Under the pieces are notes generated by a model. The model ran no database searches, was not told the DNA's origin, and was given only the letters and a program-made list of their open reading frames with translations. Shown here piece by piece: positions 52,697 to 62,203 of a DNA stretch of 64,000 nucleotides. Position 1 is the stretch's first letter. Each line of letters opens with the position of its first letter. The DNA is from Variovorax sp. 54. Its GTDB lineage: Bacteria; Pseudomonadota; Gammaproteobacteria; Burkholderiales; Burkholderiaceae_C. The position numbers were made by a program, and so were the translations under genes. Where the stretch lies: NCBI RefSeq assembly GCF_002754375.1, contig NZ_PEFF01000001.1, forward strand, positions 3,737,501 through 3,801,500, read 5' to 3'.

Positions 52697-54883
52697 ATGG
52701 CGTGGTTTTCGAGATGGGGATGTACGCATCCGGCGCGTCGCCGTGCCGGTCTCGCCGGCGCGGTCGGCCTGGTGGGTGTCTTGCTTCTGGGCCCTGGCGG
52801 TCCTTCAGCGCTGGCGCAACGACCCGCGCCACCACCTTCTGCTCCCGCTGCTTCAGCGGGTGGTCCGAATGCCGAAGCCGCGGCCGACCGGATGGCGCAG
52901 GCGCGCCTGGCGGACACCGACACGCTGCTGGCGCTGACCAGCGAAGGCGCGGTGCTCTACGGGCAGGATGCGGTCAAGCTCTCGGGCTATCAGTACTGCA
53001 GCCAGGCGGTCGCATTGGCCGAAGCGGGCGAGTTCCGCCAGAGCGTGCGCGCCGCGAGCAAGGCGCTGCACCTAGCCAACGCCACCAGCGACCCGAACCT
53101 GCGCGCGGTGGCCAACCGCGACCTGGCGATCGTCTACAGCTACTCGGGCCAGCTTGAAAAGGCCGAGGAGTTCGCACGCGAAGCGCTGCGCCACACCGCG
53201 AGCGACCCCAAGCTGGTGGTCGGTCCGGTGCAGAAAGTGATCGGCGACGTGCGCACGCGGCGCGGCGATTTCGCCGGCGCGGTGCTCAGCTACGACGAGG
53301 CACTGGCCAACAGCTCGCCGCGCTATGCGCCGCTGGTGCAGGCCTCGCTCGTCAACGCACTCATTGAATCGGGTGACGCGGTGCGCGCACGCCAGGTGCT
53401 CGGCGGCATGGCCGAGCCGCGCGAAGCACCGCTGGCCGCGCAGCTCGAACGCACGCGCGCCCGCCTGCTGCTGGCCGAGAACAAGCCGGCCGAGGCACGC
53501 GACAAATACCGCGCGCTCACCACGCGCCAGGTTGGCACCGACACCGCTTACTACCGGCTCTGGGCCTGGGACGGCGTGGCGCGCAGCGAACTCGCGCTGG
53601 GCCAGAAGCAGGCCGCGGCCGACGCCGCGGGCCGCGCGCTCGCCGATGTCGACCAGGTGCGCGCGCGCTTTCGCAGCGAAGAAGTGAAGATGGGCCTGTT
53701 CTCCGACCTGCAGTCGGTGTTCGAGCGCGGCGTGGCGGTGTACAGCGAAGCGGGTGATCCGACGCGGGCCTTCGAGGTCAGCGAGCACAGCCGCTCGCGC
53801 GCGCTGCTCGATGCGGTGCGCGGCCGCGCGAAGCTCAGCGAGTCGTCGGCCGGCATGGTCGGCGTGGCCGCGCTGCAGCGCACGCTGGCGGCCGACGAGC
53901 GCGTGGTGCAGTTCCACGCGCTGCCCGACCGCCTGATGGTCTGGGTCGTGGGCCCGGACGGCATCACCGAGAAACGCATTCCGGTGAAGCGCGAGGAACT
54001 CACCGAACTCGTCGAGACCTTCCGCAATTCGATCGTGCGTGGCCGCCGCGCCGCCATCACCAACGCCGACAAGCTGGGCGCCGCGCTGCTCGGCCCGTTG
54101 GGCCTGGTGCCGGGCCAGCGCGTGGTGGTGGTGCCGCATGGGCCGCTGCACTACCTGCCGTTCCAGGCGCTGCGCCTGGACGGTCGCTACCTCATCGAGA
54201 CGCACCCGGTGTCGGTGGCGCCGTCGATCAGCATCGCGGTGCAGTTGGCGCAGCGCACACCGCGCGTGAACGCGTCGCTCACGGCCTTCGGCAATCCGCG
54301 CATCGAAGACAAGTACGACCTGCCCGGCGCCGAGACCGAGGTGAAGCAGCTCGCGCAGCTGTTCCCGCGCAACACGGTGTACATGGGCGCCGCCGCCACC
54401 AAGACGCAGTTCCGCGACGTGGCCTCGCGCTCGCCGCTGATGCACGTGGCGGCGCACGCCGAGGCCGACGAGGTCGATCCGCTGTACTCGCGCATCCTGC
54501 TGGCCAACGAAGGCGGCAAGCAGAACTTTCTCGAAGCGCACGAGATCCTCGCGCTGCCGATGGAAGGCACGGCGCTGGTCACGCTCTCGGCCTGCGAGTC
54601 GGGCCTGGGCCGCATCGCGCAGGGCGACGAGGTGCTGGGCTTCACGCGCTCGTTCCTCTCGGCCGGCAGCTCCAGCCTCATCGCCTCGCTGTGGCCGGTG
54701 TCGGACGACGCCACCGCCGTGCTCATGGGCACGCTGTACGGTGAACTCGCCAAGGGCCGCGACATCCAGAAGGCCATGCAGGCCGGACAGCTGGCCGTGC
54801 TGAAGGACCCCAAGATGTCCCACCCCTTCTTCTGGGCGCCGTTCAACCTGATCGGCAACTGGCGTCTCACCGTGGGGAGCTAG
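52697..54883 (+). CDS. Exported TPR-CHAT caspase-like protease
   Basis: A 728-residue exported protein. The signal peptide runs to about residue 41 (ALAQ), then TPR-like helical repeats (about 90-340: YGQDAVKL, QSVRAASKALHLANA, EEFAREALRHTAS, DFAGAVLSYDEALAN), then a CHAT domain (about 430-728). The catalytic dyad is H587 in HVAAHAEAD and C633 in LSACESGLGR; FTRSFLSAGSSSLIASLWPVSDDAT is the usual CHAT end. The GAGGGG site before ATG 52697 decides the start over 52679. It is followed on the same strand by tpsB and tpsA. CHAT proteases of the TPR type are best known for cleaving partner proteins when activated, for example in type III-E CRISPR; here the partner could be the adhesin. Confidence 0.9.
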   Translation: MAWFSRWGCTHPARRRAGLAGAVGLVGVLLLGPGGPSALAQRPAPPPSAPAASAGGPNAEAAADRMAQARLADTDTLLALTSEGAVLYGQDAVKLSGYQYCSQAVALAEAGEFRQSVRAASKALHLANATSDPNLRAVANRDLAIVYSYSGQLEKAEEFAREALRHTASDPKLVVGPVQKVIGDVRTRRGDFAGAVLSYDEALANSSPRYAPLVQASLVNALIESGDAVRARQVLGGMAEPREAPLAAQLERTRARLLLAENKPAEARDKYRALTTRQVGTDTAYYRLWAWDGVARSELALGQKQAAADAAGRALADVDQVRARFRSEEVKMGLFSDLQSVFERGVAVYSEAGDPTRAFEVSEHSRSRALLDAVRGRAKLSESSAGMVGVAALQRTLAADERVVQFHALPDRLMVWVVGPDGITEKRIPVKREELTELVETFRNSIVRGRRAAITNADKLGAALLGPLGLVPGQRVVVVPHGPLHYLPFQALRLDGRYLIETHPVSVAPSISIAVQLAQRTPRVNASLTAFGNPRIEDKYDLPGAETEVKQLAQLFPRNTVYMGAAATKTQFRDVASRSPLMHVAAHAEADEVDPLYSRILLANEGGKQNFLEAHEILALPMEGTALVTLSACESGLGRIAQGDEVLGFTRSFLSAGSSSLIASLWPVSDDATAVLMGTLYGELAKGRDIQKAMQAGQLAVLKDPKMSHPFFWAPFNLIGNWRLTVGS

Positions 54884-54924
54884 AAATGTTGCTCGCCCCC
54901 AGTCTCCCCGCACTTCGTGTCGGT

Positions 54925-54969
54925 CCGCCAACCCCCTACCGGGGGCGGTCCGGCCGCTTCGGGCGGCCG
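54925..54969. repeat. Two tandem hairpins between the CHAT and TpsB genes
   Basis: CCCCC-TACC-GGGGG (54932-54945) and CGGCCGC-TTCGG-GCGGCCG (54951-54969) stand in the 120-base gap between two co-directional genes. No T run follows, so a strict terminator is unlikely; they may attenuate or stabilise the mRNA, or be part of a dispersed palindrome family. Confidence 0.55.
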
Positions 54970-55003
54970 TGCGCGGCGGCCCCCACGAAAAAGAAGAACT
55001 GCC

Positions 55004-56728
55004 ATGGCCATTGACAAGATCCGCCTTCGTCCACGGCCGACGCCGGTCGCTCTCGCAGCCATGGCGCTCGTCGGTGCCACGCTGTGGGTCGCCGTGCCCC
55101 GCGCCCATGCGCAGGAAGCCACCACGCTGCTTCCCACCAAGGACCCCTGCGGCAGCTGCGACCGCCCCGTGGCACAGGCCCCCGGCGCCGTCGCCCCGCA
55201 AACCCTGCCCGCGCCGCCACGGCCTGCTGCGGGCGCAGGCAGCTTCAAGCTCACCGACCTGCGCCTGAACGGCGTGAAGGCGCTGAGCAACGAAGAGCTG
55301 CAAACGATCACCGCGCCGTACATCGGCCGCGACGTCACGCTCGGCGACCTCGAAGGGCTCGCGCAGGCGATCACCACGCGCTACAAGGAGCGCGGCTACT
55401 TTCTCGCGCAGGCCGTGGTGCCGGTGCAGACGGTGCGCGACGGCATCGTCGAGATCAGCATCATCGAAGGCCGACTCGGCAAGGTCGAGGTGCTGGTCGC
55501 ACCCGAGGCGCCGATCAGCGAGGCGCGCGTGCGCGGCTTCCTGGCGGCACTGCAGCCGGGCGAGGCCGTGAACGCACCGGCCTACGAGCGCGCGATGCTG
55601 CTGCTGTCGGACCAGCCCGGCCTCAAGGTCTCGTCCAGTCTGCAGGAAGGCGCGCAGGCCGGCACCACCGATCTGTCGGTCGAGGTCGAGGCTGGCTCGC
55701 GCTGGGCCTTCTCGGCCGAGGCCGACAACCACGGCACCAAGGAGGCGGGGCGCTACCGCGTGGGCGGCACGGCGCGCTGGCTCAGCCCCTTCGGCATCGG
55801 CGACAACCTCGATGCGCGCCTGCTGCTGTCGAACAACAGCGCGCTGCAGTACGGCCGTGTGTCCTACGAGGCGCCGCTGGGCACCAGCGGCCTGCGCGGC
55901 GGCATCGGCATCTCGCGCGTGAGCTACGACCTGGGCGGCCAGTTCGTCGACCTCGACGCGCGCGGCCGTGCCGACGTGCTCGACGTGTCGCTCAACTACC
56001 CGCTGATCCGCCAGCGCCAGCAGAACCTGTTCCTGCGCCTCACGGCCGACGTGAAAGACCTCACCGACGAACTGCGCGGCGTCGACTTCACGGCGAAGAA
56101 GCGCGTGCAGGGCTTCGGCATCGGCTGGGCCTGGGAACGGCGCGACGAGGTGCTGGGCGGCGGCTACTGGGCCAGCTCAGGCACGCTGTACCACGGTGAC
56201 CTGTCGATCCGCGATCCACAGAGCTTCCAGTCCGACCAGCAGTTCGGCGGGCGCCACACCGAAGGCGGCTTCACCAAGCTGAGCTTCCAGGTGTCGCGGC
56301 TGCAGGCCATCGTGCCGCGCCACTCGCTGTACTTCTCGATCGGCGGCCAGTGGGCCAGCAAGAACCTCGACGCCTCCGAAAAGCTCGCACTCGGCGGCGC
56401 GCGCGCGGTGCGCGCCTACCCCTCGGGCGAACTGCTGGTGGACCAGGGCCTGATCGGCACGCTCGAATACCGCTGGGCCGCCACCGACGAGGTCACGCCC
56501 TACCTGTTCTACGACGCGGCACGCGGAAAGATCGCGCGCCATCCCTCGCCCTTCGATGGCGAGAACTCCCACAGCCTGCGCGGCTACGGCATCGGACTGA
56601 GCTGGTCGCGCCCGGGCAACTTCTCGATCAACGCCACGCTCGCCTGGCGCGCCGGCACACCGCCCGCGCAGACCGACGGCGGCGGGCGCAATCCGCGGCT
56701 GTACGTGCAGCTGCAAAAGGCGTTCTGA
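55004..56728 (+). CDS. TpsB outer-membrane transporter (ShlB/FhaC/HecB type)
   Basis: A 574-residue two-partner secretion pore. After the signal peptide (to about residue 36, AHAQ) come two POTRA domains (SFKLTDLRLNGVKALSNEEL; VVPVQTVRDGIVEISIIEGRLGKVEV) and a 16-strand beta-barrel with the conserved barrel-end RYR/YDLGG-type repeats (RYRVGGTARWLSPFGIGDNL, NPRLYVQLQKAF). Cysteine pair CGSC is at residues 47-50 in the N-terminal linker. It exports the TpsA encoded two bases downstream. Start 55004 is preferred over the in-frame 54917 because it opens the signal peptide. Confidence 0.95.
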   Translation: MAIDKIRLRPRPTPVALAAMALVGATLWVAVPRAHAQEATTLLPTKDPCGSCDRPVAQAPGAVAPQTLPAPPRPAAGAGSFKLTDLRLNGVKALSNEELQTITAPYIGRDVTLGDLEGLAQAITTRYKERGYFLAQAVVPVQTVRDGIVEISIIEGRLGKVEVLVAPEAPISEARVRGFLAALQPGEAVNAPAYERAMLLLSDQPGLKVSSSLQEGAQAGTTDLSVEVEAGSRWAFSAEADNHGTKEAGRYRVGGTARWLSPFGIGDNLDARLLLSNNSALQYGRVSYEAPLGTSGLRGGIGISRVSYDLGGQFVDLDARGRADVLDVSLNYPLIRQRQQNLFLRLTADVKDLTDELRGVDFTAKKRVQGFGIGWAWERRDEVLGGGYWASSGTLYHGDLSIRDPQSFQSDQQFGGRHTEGGFTKLSFQVSRLQAIVPRHSLYFSIGGQWASKNLDASEKLALGGARAVRAYPSGELLVDQGLIGTLEYRWAATDEVTPYLFYDAARGKIARHPSPFDGENSHSLRGYGIGLSWSRPGNFSINATLAWRAGTPPAQTDGGGRNPRLYVQLQKAF

Positions 56729-56730
56729 CC

Positions 56731-59700
56731 ATGAAGCCACGCACCTTCCAACCCCGGCATCCGCTGCGCCCGCTGGCGCTTTCGATCGCCTGCATGGGCC
56801 TGGCCCCGGCGCTGGCGCAAACCATCCTGCCGAGCTTCGGACTGAACGGCTACACCACGCAGGGCGGCGTGACCGTGGGCAACTCCACGTCGGCCAGCGG
56901 CGCGGGCGGACAGGCGCTGGGGATCTCGCAGTCGTCGCTGCGCGCGATCATCAACTGGAACACCTTCTCCATCGGCGCCAAGGACGCGGTCAACATCAAC
57001 CAGGTGATGGGGGCGTCGAGCATCCTGCTCAACCGCGTCACGGGCAATGAGCTCTCGACCATCGCCGGCCAGCTCACGGCCAACGGGCGCGTGTTTCTCG
57101 TCAACCCGAACGGCGTGGTGTTCAGCCAGGGCGCGACGGTCAACGTGGGCGGCCTCGTGGCCTCCACGCTGGGGCTGAAGGCCACCGACTCCGAGTTCCT
57201 CGGCGGCGCCACCCAGCTCACGTTCGACCGGCCCGACGGCAACACGGCCGTCGTGAGCAACGCGGGTGTGCTCACCGCCACCAGCGGCCCCGTGGTGCTG
57301 ATGGGCGCCGAGGTGACCAACACCGGCCGCATCGTCGCCGACGGCAGCACCGTGGCGCTGGCCTCGGGCCGCAAGATCAGCTTCGACCTCGGCAACGACG
57401 GGCTCACCAACCTCGTGGTCGCGGCCGACGCCATGGCCACGAGTGCCAAGGTGGTGAACGCCGCAGGTGCCACCTTGCAGGCCGATGGCGGGCGCGTGAT
57501 GCTCGTCGGCAGCTCCAGCACGGCGGGCCAGCTGGTGGTGAACCAGTCGGGCACGGTGCGTGCGCGCACGCTGGAGAACGTCAACGGCGAGATCGTGCTC
57601 GGCGCGGGCCGCGACAACCGCATCGAGATGAACGGCGGCACGCTCGATGCCACCGGCGGGGCAGGGCAACGCGGCGGCAACATCCGCATCGCGGCCGGGC
57701 AGGTGCGCATCGAAGGCACGGGCGGCGGCGACCAGCGCGCGGTGATCGATGCCAGCGGCCAGGCCGGCGGCGGCAGCGTGTCGGTGCATGGCTACGACGT
57801 GGCGCTGTCGTCCACCTCGGTGCTGCGCGCCGACGCCACCACGGGCGGCGCGGGCGGCACCATCACCACGGCCAGTGCCCAGGGCCGGGCCCTGGTCGGC
57901 GAGGCCGATCCGGCGCCCGAGCGCAATTCGCAGCTGCAGGCCTACGGCGAGATGACCGCGCGCGGCGCGGGCGCCGGCAAGGGCGGCGCGATCTCGAACG
58001 AGGCCGATGCGGTGCGCGTGCAGGCTGTGCGTGTCGACGCGGGCGGCGGCGCACAGGGCGGCGCCAACGGCAGCTGGACGGTGAACGCGAAGCTGACGGA
58101 CCTGGGCATCGTCAATGCCGGCGACGTGCCCGCCTATGACGGCACGCTGCCGTCCTTCGGTTTCAGCACGGTGAGTGCCGGCAACGTCGGCGACACGCTG
58201 GGCCGCGGCACCGACGTGACGCTGGCCAGCGGGCGCACCGGGTTCGACGCGGACGTGTCGTTTGCGGCCGGTGCGCAGGTCATCAAGAGCGAAGGCGGCA
58301 CGGCGCGGCTGCGCATCGACTCCGCTGGCAGCATCGTGATGAACGACGGTTCGGCCATCGCATCGCAGCAGGGCGCGCTGCATGTCGACTTCAACGCCGA
58401 TTCGACCAGCCTCGTCGCCGCCAACGCGAAGAACATCAACAACAGCAGCGGGCAGCCCTCCCTGGAGAGCGACTACGCGGGCGCGATCGTGCTGAATGGC
58501 GCGACCATCACGGCCAACGGCGGCGACGTGCGCTTCTTCGGCCAGGGCGACGCGCAGAACGGCCGCGCCATCGGCGGCGTGGTCCCGATCGGCGGCGAGG
58601 CCATCACCCTGTCCGACGGCATTTCGATGAACGGCAGCCAGGTCACCACCGGCGGCGACGGCCGCGTCACGATGCGCGGCCAGGGCCGCACCTGGATCGA
58701 CGACCAGAACAACAGCGACTTCATCTTCCGCGGCAGCAACGGCGTGTCGATCACGGGCGGCACGGTCGAAGCCGGCGCCGGCGGCCTGCAGCTCGACGGC
58801 CTCGCAGGCTACGGGCGCAGCGGCGTGGCCATCGGCAGCGGCGCGGTGCTGAAGTCCGTGGGCGACATCGGCATCCTGGGGCAGGGCCCGACCTGGACCT
58901 CCAACATCGGCGGGGCCGCGGTGGGCACCAGCACGGCGGTTGTCATCGACGACGCCACCGTCGCCGGCGAGCGCAACGTGCGCATCGAAGGCCAGGGCGC
59001 GAACCTCGACGGCCTGCGCACCGACACGGGCTTTGCGACGGGGAACATGTCGGCCGGCGGCGGCAACGGCGTCGCCATCCGCGGCGCGGTCTCGGCCGGC
59101 GCGGGCCGGCGCATCGATGTGATCGGCCATGCAGGCAGCGAAGGCTTCAGCGCCACGCTCAATGGCCCCAACATCGTCATCACGCCCTCCACCACGCCCA
59201 CCTACGGCGTGGCCGTCACGGCCGACGCCGACCGGCCGATGGCGCTGCGCACCGACGGCGGCACCATCGCCATCGACGGGCAGGGCACCGACATCTCGAT
59301 GCGCCTGGTCACCTCCTTCTCCGGCGTGGCGACCAGCGTCGGCACGCTGGCCTCGGTGGCCAGCGACAGCGGAAAGGGCGGCAGCATCTCGGTGCAAGGG
59401 CGCAACGTGCTGATCGACGGCGCCACGAATTTCGACGGCTCGCCCGCGGTGGCACGCCTGGATGCCAGCGGCGCGACCGGCGGCGGCAGCATCGACATTG
59501 CGGCCAGCAACGCCATCGCCATCGGACAGAACACCAGCCTCGAAGCCAACGCCGGTGCGGGCACGGGCAACGGCGGCAGCGTGAAGGTGGTAGCAACCGA
59601 GACGCTGCGCGCCTACGGCCAGCTGTCGGCGCGCGGCGGCACGGCCGGCGGCAACGGCGGACGCATCGAAACCTCGGCCGGGCGCTTCGACCTGCGCGGG

Positions 59701-62193
59701 GCGCGCGTCGATGCCTCCGCGTCCGCAGGCACAGCGGGCCAGTGGTTCATCGACCCCTTCGACCTCACCATCAGCCACGGCACGACCGGCGGCACGCTGC
59801 CCACCAACCCGTACGACGCGCTCGCCAACTCCACCATCGAGGACGGCGACATCAACACCGCGCTCAACGGCGGCACCAGCGTGCGGATCTCCACCGGAAC
59901 CGGCACGGGCGGCAGCGGCGTCATCACGCTCGAACCCGATGTGGACATCAACTACACCGGCTCCAAGGGCCCGCTCACGCTCCAGCTGGACGCTGCCAGC
60001 GGCATCCAGACCCGCACCCCGGGCACCACCATCCGCGCGACCGGCGGCGACGACCTGAACGTGGTGATGAACGCCGGCGTCAATCCCGACGGCACGCCCT
60101 CGGGCAGCAGCGGCTTCATCGACTTCGCGGGCAACATCCTCACGCAGGGCGGCAGCGTGACGATGAACGCGGTGGGCACGGGCACGCCCGGCAGCGGCTT
60201 CATCCGGCTGAACGGCGGGCAGGTCATCACCGACGGCGGCAACGTGTCGCTGCTCAGCGGCCAACCCGGCGCGCCCACCGGCACCGTGATCCTCACGCAG
60301 GACGTGCAGGTCGACACGCGCGTCGGCCAGAGCAACGCGGGCGCGGGCGGCAACGTGCGCATCGAAGGCGGCGACGTGCTGCTGCAGGGCGCGCGCATCG
60401 CCAGCGCCACCGGCAACGTGGACATCCTCGGCACCTCGACCACCTGGGACAGCGGCGTGGTCATCACCGACGGCCAGCTCGGCCCGAGCACCATCAGCAC
60501 CACCAGCGGCAACGTCACGGTGCAGGGCGTGGCGCGGCGCCAGGCCTCGTCGACCTTCGCGGCGGCGCACGGCGTGCTCATCAACGGCGGCAGCAGCATC
60601 ACCACCGGCAGCGGCAACATCGCAGTGCGCGGCTACAACTTCAACAACGACCCCTCGGCGCCCGGCGCCACCGAAGACAGTGGCGTGCGGCTGGAAAACG
60701 GCGCGCAGCTCGTCACCACCGGCGGCGGCAACATCGAGGTCACGGGCCGTTCGCAGAACGGCGGGCGCGGCGTCGTGCTGCAGGCCGGCGGTGCGCCCAC
60801 TGCGCCGGGCGCGCTGCCCGGCATCCGCAGCAGCGGTAACGTGCTGCTGCGCGCGAGCAACGACGGCAGCGGCGATTCGATCGTCATCGAAGCGCCGGTC
60901 GTCGCGGCCGGCACCATCGACCTGCGCCCGGGCGGGGTCGATGTGAACATGACCGCATCGGACGACACGGCCACGCCCATCGTGCTGGGCGGACCGACGG
61001 TCAACGGCTTCTCGGTGTCGGGCGCGGAGTTCGCGCAGCTGTCGGCGCCGACCATCGTCGCGGGCAGCACCACGCATGCAGGCGTCATCACGGTGGCGGG
61101 CGCGCTCTCGACTTCCGGCGCGCTCACCTTGCAGAACGAAGGCGGTGGCGGTGGCATCGCGCTCAACGCGCCGGTCTCGGCCGCAACACTGGGGCTGCTG
61201 TCGGCGGGCAACGTGAGCCAGTCGGGCGCGGGCACGATCACCGCGGGTGCGTTGCTCGCACGCTCGCGCAACGGCAGCGTCGATTTGCGCAACCCGGCCA
61301 ACGACGTGGCCACGGTCGGCGGCGGCGCGGCGGGCGGCTTTGCCTACGTGGACGCGAACGCGGTCACGATCGGGCCGGTGTCGGTCACGGGCTTCGACGC
61401 GGCGGGCAACCTGCCGCAGGTGACGTCAGCCGATTCGATGGCCGCGAACACCGTGTTCGTGCGCACGCTGAGCGGCGACCTCACGCTCGGTGCGCCGGTC
61501 AGCAGCACCAGCGGCACCGACCTCGTGGCGGCGGCGCGCTTCCAGAATCCGGGCGGATTCGGCATCTCGGGCGCGCTGTGGCGCGTGTGGGCCGACACCT
61601 GGGTCGGCGAAACGCGCGGCGGTCTGGCCGGCTCGGGGCCGCTGCCCAACTTCTATCACTGCGCCTACCTGGGCCTGTGCACCGTGACCGTGACGCCGGG
61701 CGACAACCACTTCATCTACGCGCAGCAGCCGACGGCCACGGTGGTGATCGCCGACGCTTCGCGCACGGTGGGGGCGCCCAACCCGTTCTTCATCTACAGC
61801 CTCACGGGCCTGATCCTCGGCGATACGGGCGCGGGCTTCAGCGGTTCGATGTTCTCTGCGGCGCTGCCGGGCAGCCCGACGGGCCTGTACCCGATCAACG
61901 GCACCTTCACCTCGGCCGAGGGCTACGCGGTGCGCGTGGTGCCGGGCCAGCTGCGCGTGAGCGGCCTGCCGTTGCTGCCTTCGGTGGACGTGGTGCGCGA
62001 GCCGCTGACCTCGTACCTGTACGACCGGAACATCGGCCAGGCGCCGATCTGCCTGGCCACCGGCCCGCTCGACGGCGACCGCGCACAGCAGGGTGCCGAC
62101 GTGCTGGCGCGCGAATGGTCGCGCGTGCGCTCGCGGCCCAACCTGCTGAGTTGCGTGAACACCGAGCGGCGCAACGGCTGTTCGGACTTTTGA
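56731..62193 (+). CDS. TpsA filamentous haemagglutinin-like adhesin
   Basis: An 1820-residue secreted beta-helix adhesin. The signal peptide (to about residue 29) is followed by the TPS domain (30-260) with the NPNGVVFSQGATVNVGGLVAST signature. The body is a Gly/Asn-rich beta-helix repeat of more than 1300 residues. A short MBG-like segment lies near residues 1660-1700 (ASRTVGAPNPFFIYSLTGLILGDTG). The C-terminus has cysteines C1808 and C1817 (CVNTERRNGC), a spacing like the C-terminal pair that tethers HMW1 adhesins to their pore. The DNA is uniformly GC-rich, so it is not a recent import. Encoded two bases after tpsB and after a CHAT protease. Confidence 0.93.
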   Translation: MKPRTFQPRHPLRPLALSIACMGLAPALAQTILPSFGLNGYTTQGGVTVGNSTSASGAGGQALGISQSSLRAIINWNTFSIGAKDAVNINQVMGASSILLNRVTGNELSTIAGQLTANGRVFLVNPNGVVFSQGATVNVGGLVASTLGLKATDSEFLGGATQLTFDRPDGNTAVVSNAGVLTATSGPVVLMGAEVTNTGRIVADGSTVALASGRKISFDLGNDGLTNLVVAADAMATSAKVVNAAGATLQADGGRVMLVGSSSTAGQLVVNQSGTVRARTLENVNGEIVLGAGRDNRIEMNGGTLDATGGAGQRGGNIRIAAGQVRIEGTGGGDQRAVIDASGQAGGGSVSVHGYDVALSSTSVLRADATTGGAGGTITTASAQGRALVGEADPAPERNSQLQAYGEMTARGAGAGKGGAISNEADAVRVQAVRVDAGGGAQGGANGSWTVNAKLTDLGIVNAGDVPAYDGTLPSFGFSTVSAGNVGDTLGRGTDVTLASGRTGFDADVSFAAGAQVIKSEGGTARLRIDSAGSIVMNDGSAIASQQGALHVDFNADSTSLVAANAKNINNSSGQPSLESDYAGAIVLNGATITANGGDVRFFGQGDAQNGRAIGGVVPIGGEAITLSDGISMNGSQVTTGGDGRVTMRGQGRTWIDDQNNSDFIFRGSNGVSITGGTVEAGAGGLQLDGLAGYGRSGVAIGSGAVLKSVGDIGILGQGPTWTSNIGGAAVGTSTAVVIDDATVAGERNVRIEGQGANLDGLRTDTGFATGNMSAGGGNGVAIRGAVSAGAGRRIDVIGHAGSEGFSATLNGPNIVITPSTTPTYGVAVTADADRPMALRTDGGTIAIDGQGTDISMRLVTSFSGVATSVGTLASVASDSGKGGSISVQGRNVLIDGATNFDGSPAVARLDASGATGGGSIDIAASNAIAIGQNTSLEANAGAGTGNGGSVKVVATETLRAYGQLSARGGTAGGNGGRIETSAGRFDLRGARVDASASAGTAGQWFIDPFDLTISHGTTGGTLPTNPYDALANSTIEDGDINTALNGGTSVRISTGTGTGGSGVITLEPDVDINYTGSKGPLTLQLDAASGIQTRTPGTTIRATGGDDLNVVMNAGVNPDGTPSGSSGFIDFAGNILTQGGSVTMNAVGTGTPGSGFIRLNGGQVITDGGNVSLLSGQPGAPTGTVILTQDVQVDTRVGQSNAGAGGNVRIEGGDVLLQGARIASATGNVDILGTSTTWDSGVVITDGQLGPSTISTTSGNVTVQGVARRQASSTFAAAHGVLINGGSSITTGSGNIAVRGYNFNNDPSAPGATEDSGVRLENGAQLVTTGGGNIEVTGRSQNGGRGVVLQAGGAPTAPGALPGIRSSGNVLLRASNDGSGDSIVIEAPVVAAGTIDLRPGGVDVNMTASDDTATPIVLGGPTVNGFSVSGAEFAQLSAPTIVAGSTTHAGVITVAGALSTSGALTLQNEGGGGGIALNAPVSAATLGLLSAGNVSQSGAGTITAGALLARSRNGSVDLRNPANDVATVGGGAAGGFAYVDANAVTIGPVSVTGFDAAGNLPQVTSADSMAANTVFVRTLSGDLTLGAPVSSTSGTDLVAAARFQNPGGFGISGALWRVWADTWVGETRGGLAGSGPLPNFYHCAYLGLCTVTVTPGDNHFIYAQQPTATVVIADASRTVGAPNPFFIYSLTGLILGDTGAGFSGSMFSAALPGSPTGLYPINGTFTSAEGYAVRVVPGQLRVSGLPLLPSVDVVREPLTSYLYDRNIGQAPICLATGPLDGDRAQQGADVLAREWSRVRSRPNLLSCVNTERRNGCSDF

Positions 62194-62203
62194 GAAAGCA
62201 GTG

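Noticed and set aside
50045..52729. Open frame of 894 codons opposite katE
   Set aside because: Antisense of a clear catalase; no family features; ends and starts unrelated to other genes.
56584..61077. Open frame of 1497 codons on the minus strand across tpsA
   Set aside because: It mirrors the codon pattern of the real tpsA gene in GC-rich DNA, has His/Arg/Ala-biased content and no recognisable domain. Treated as a shadow.
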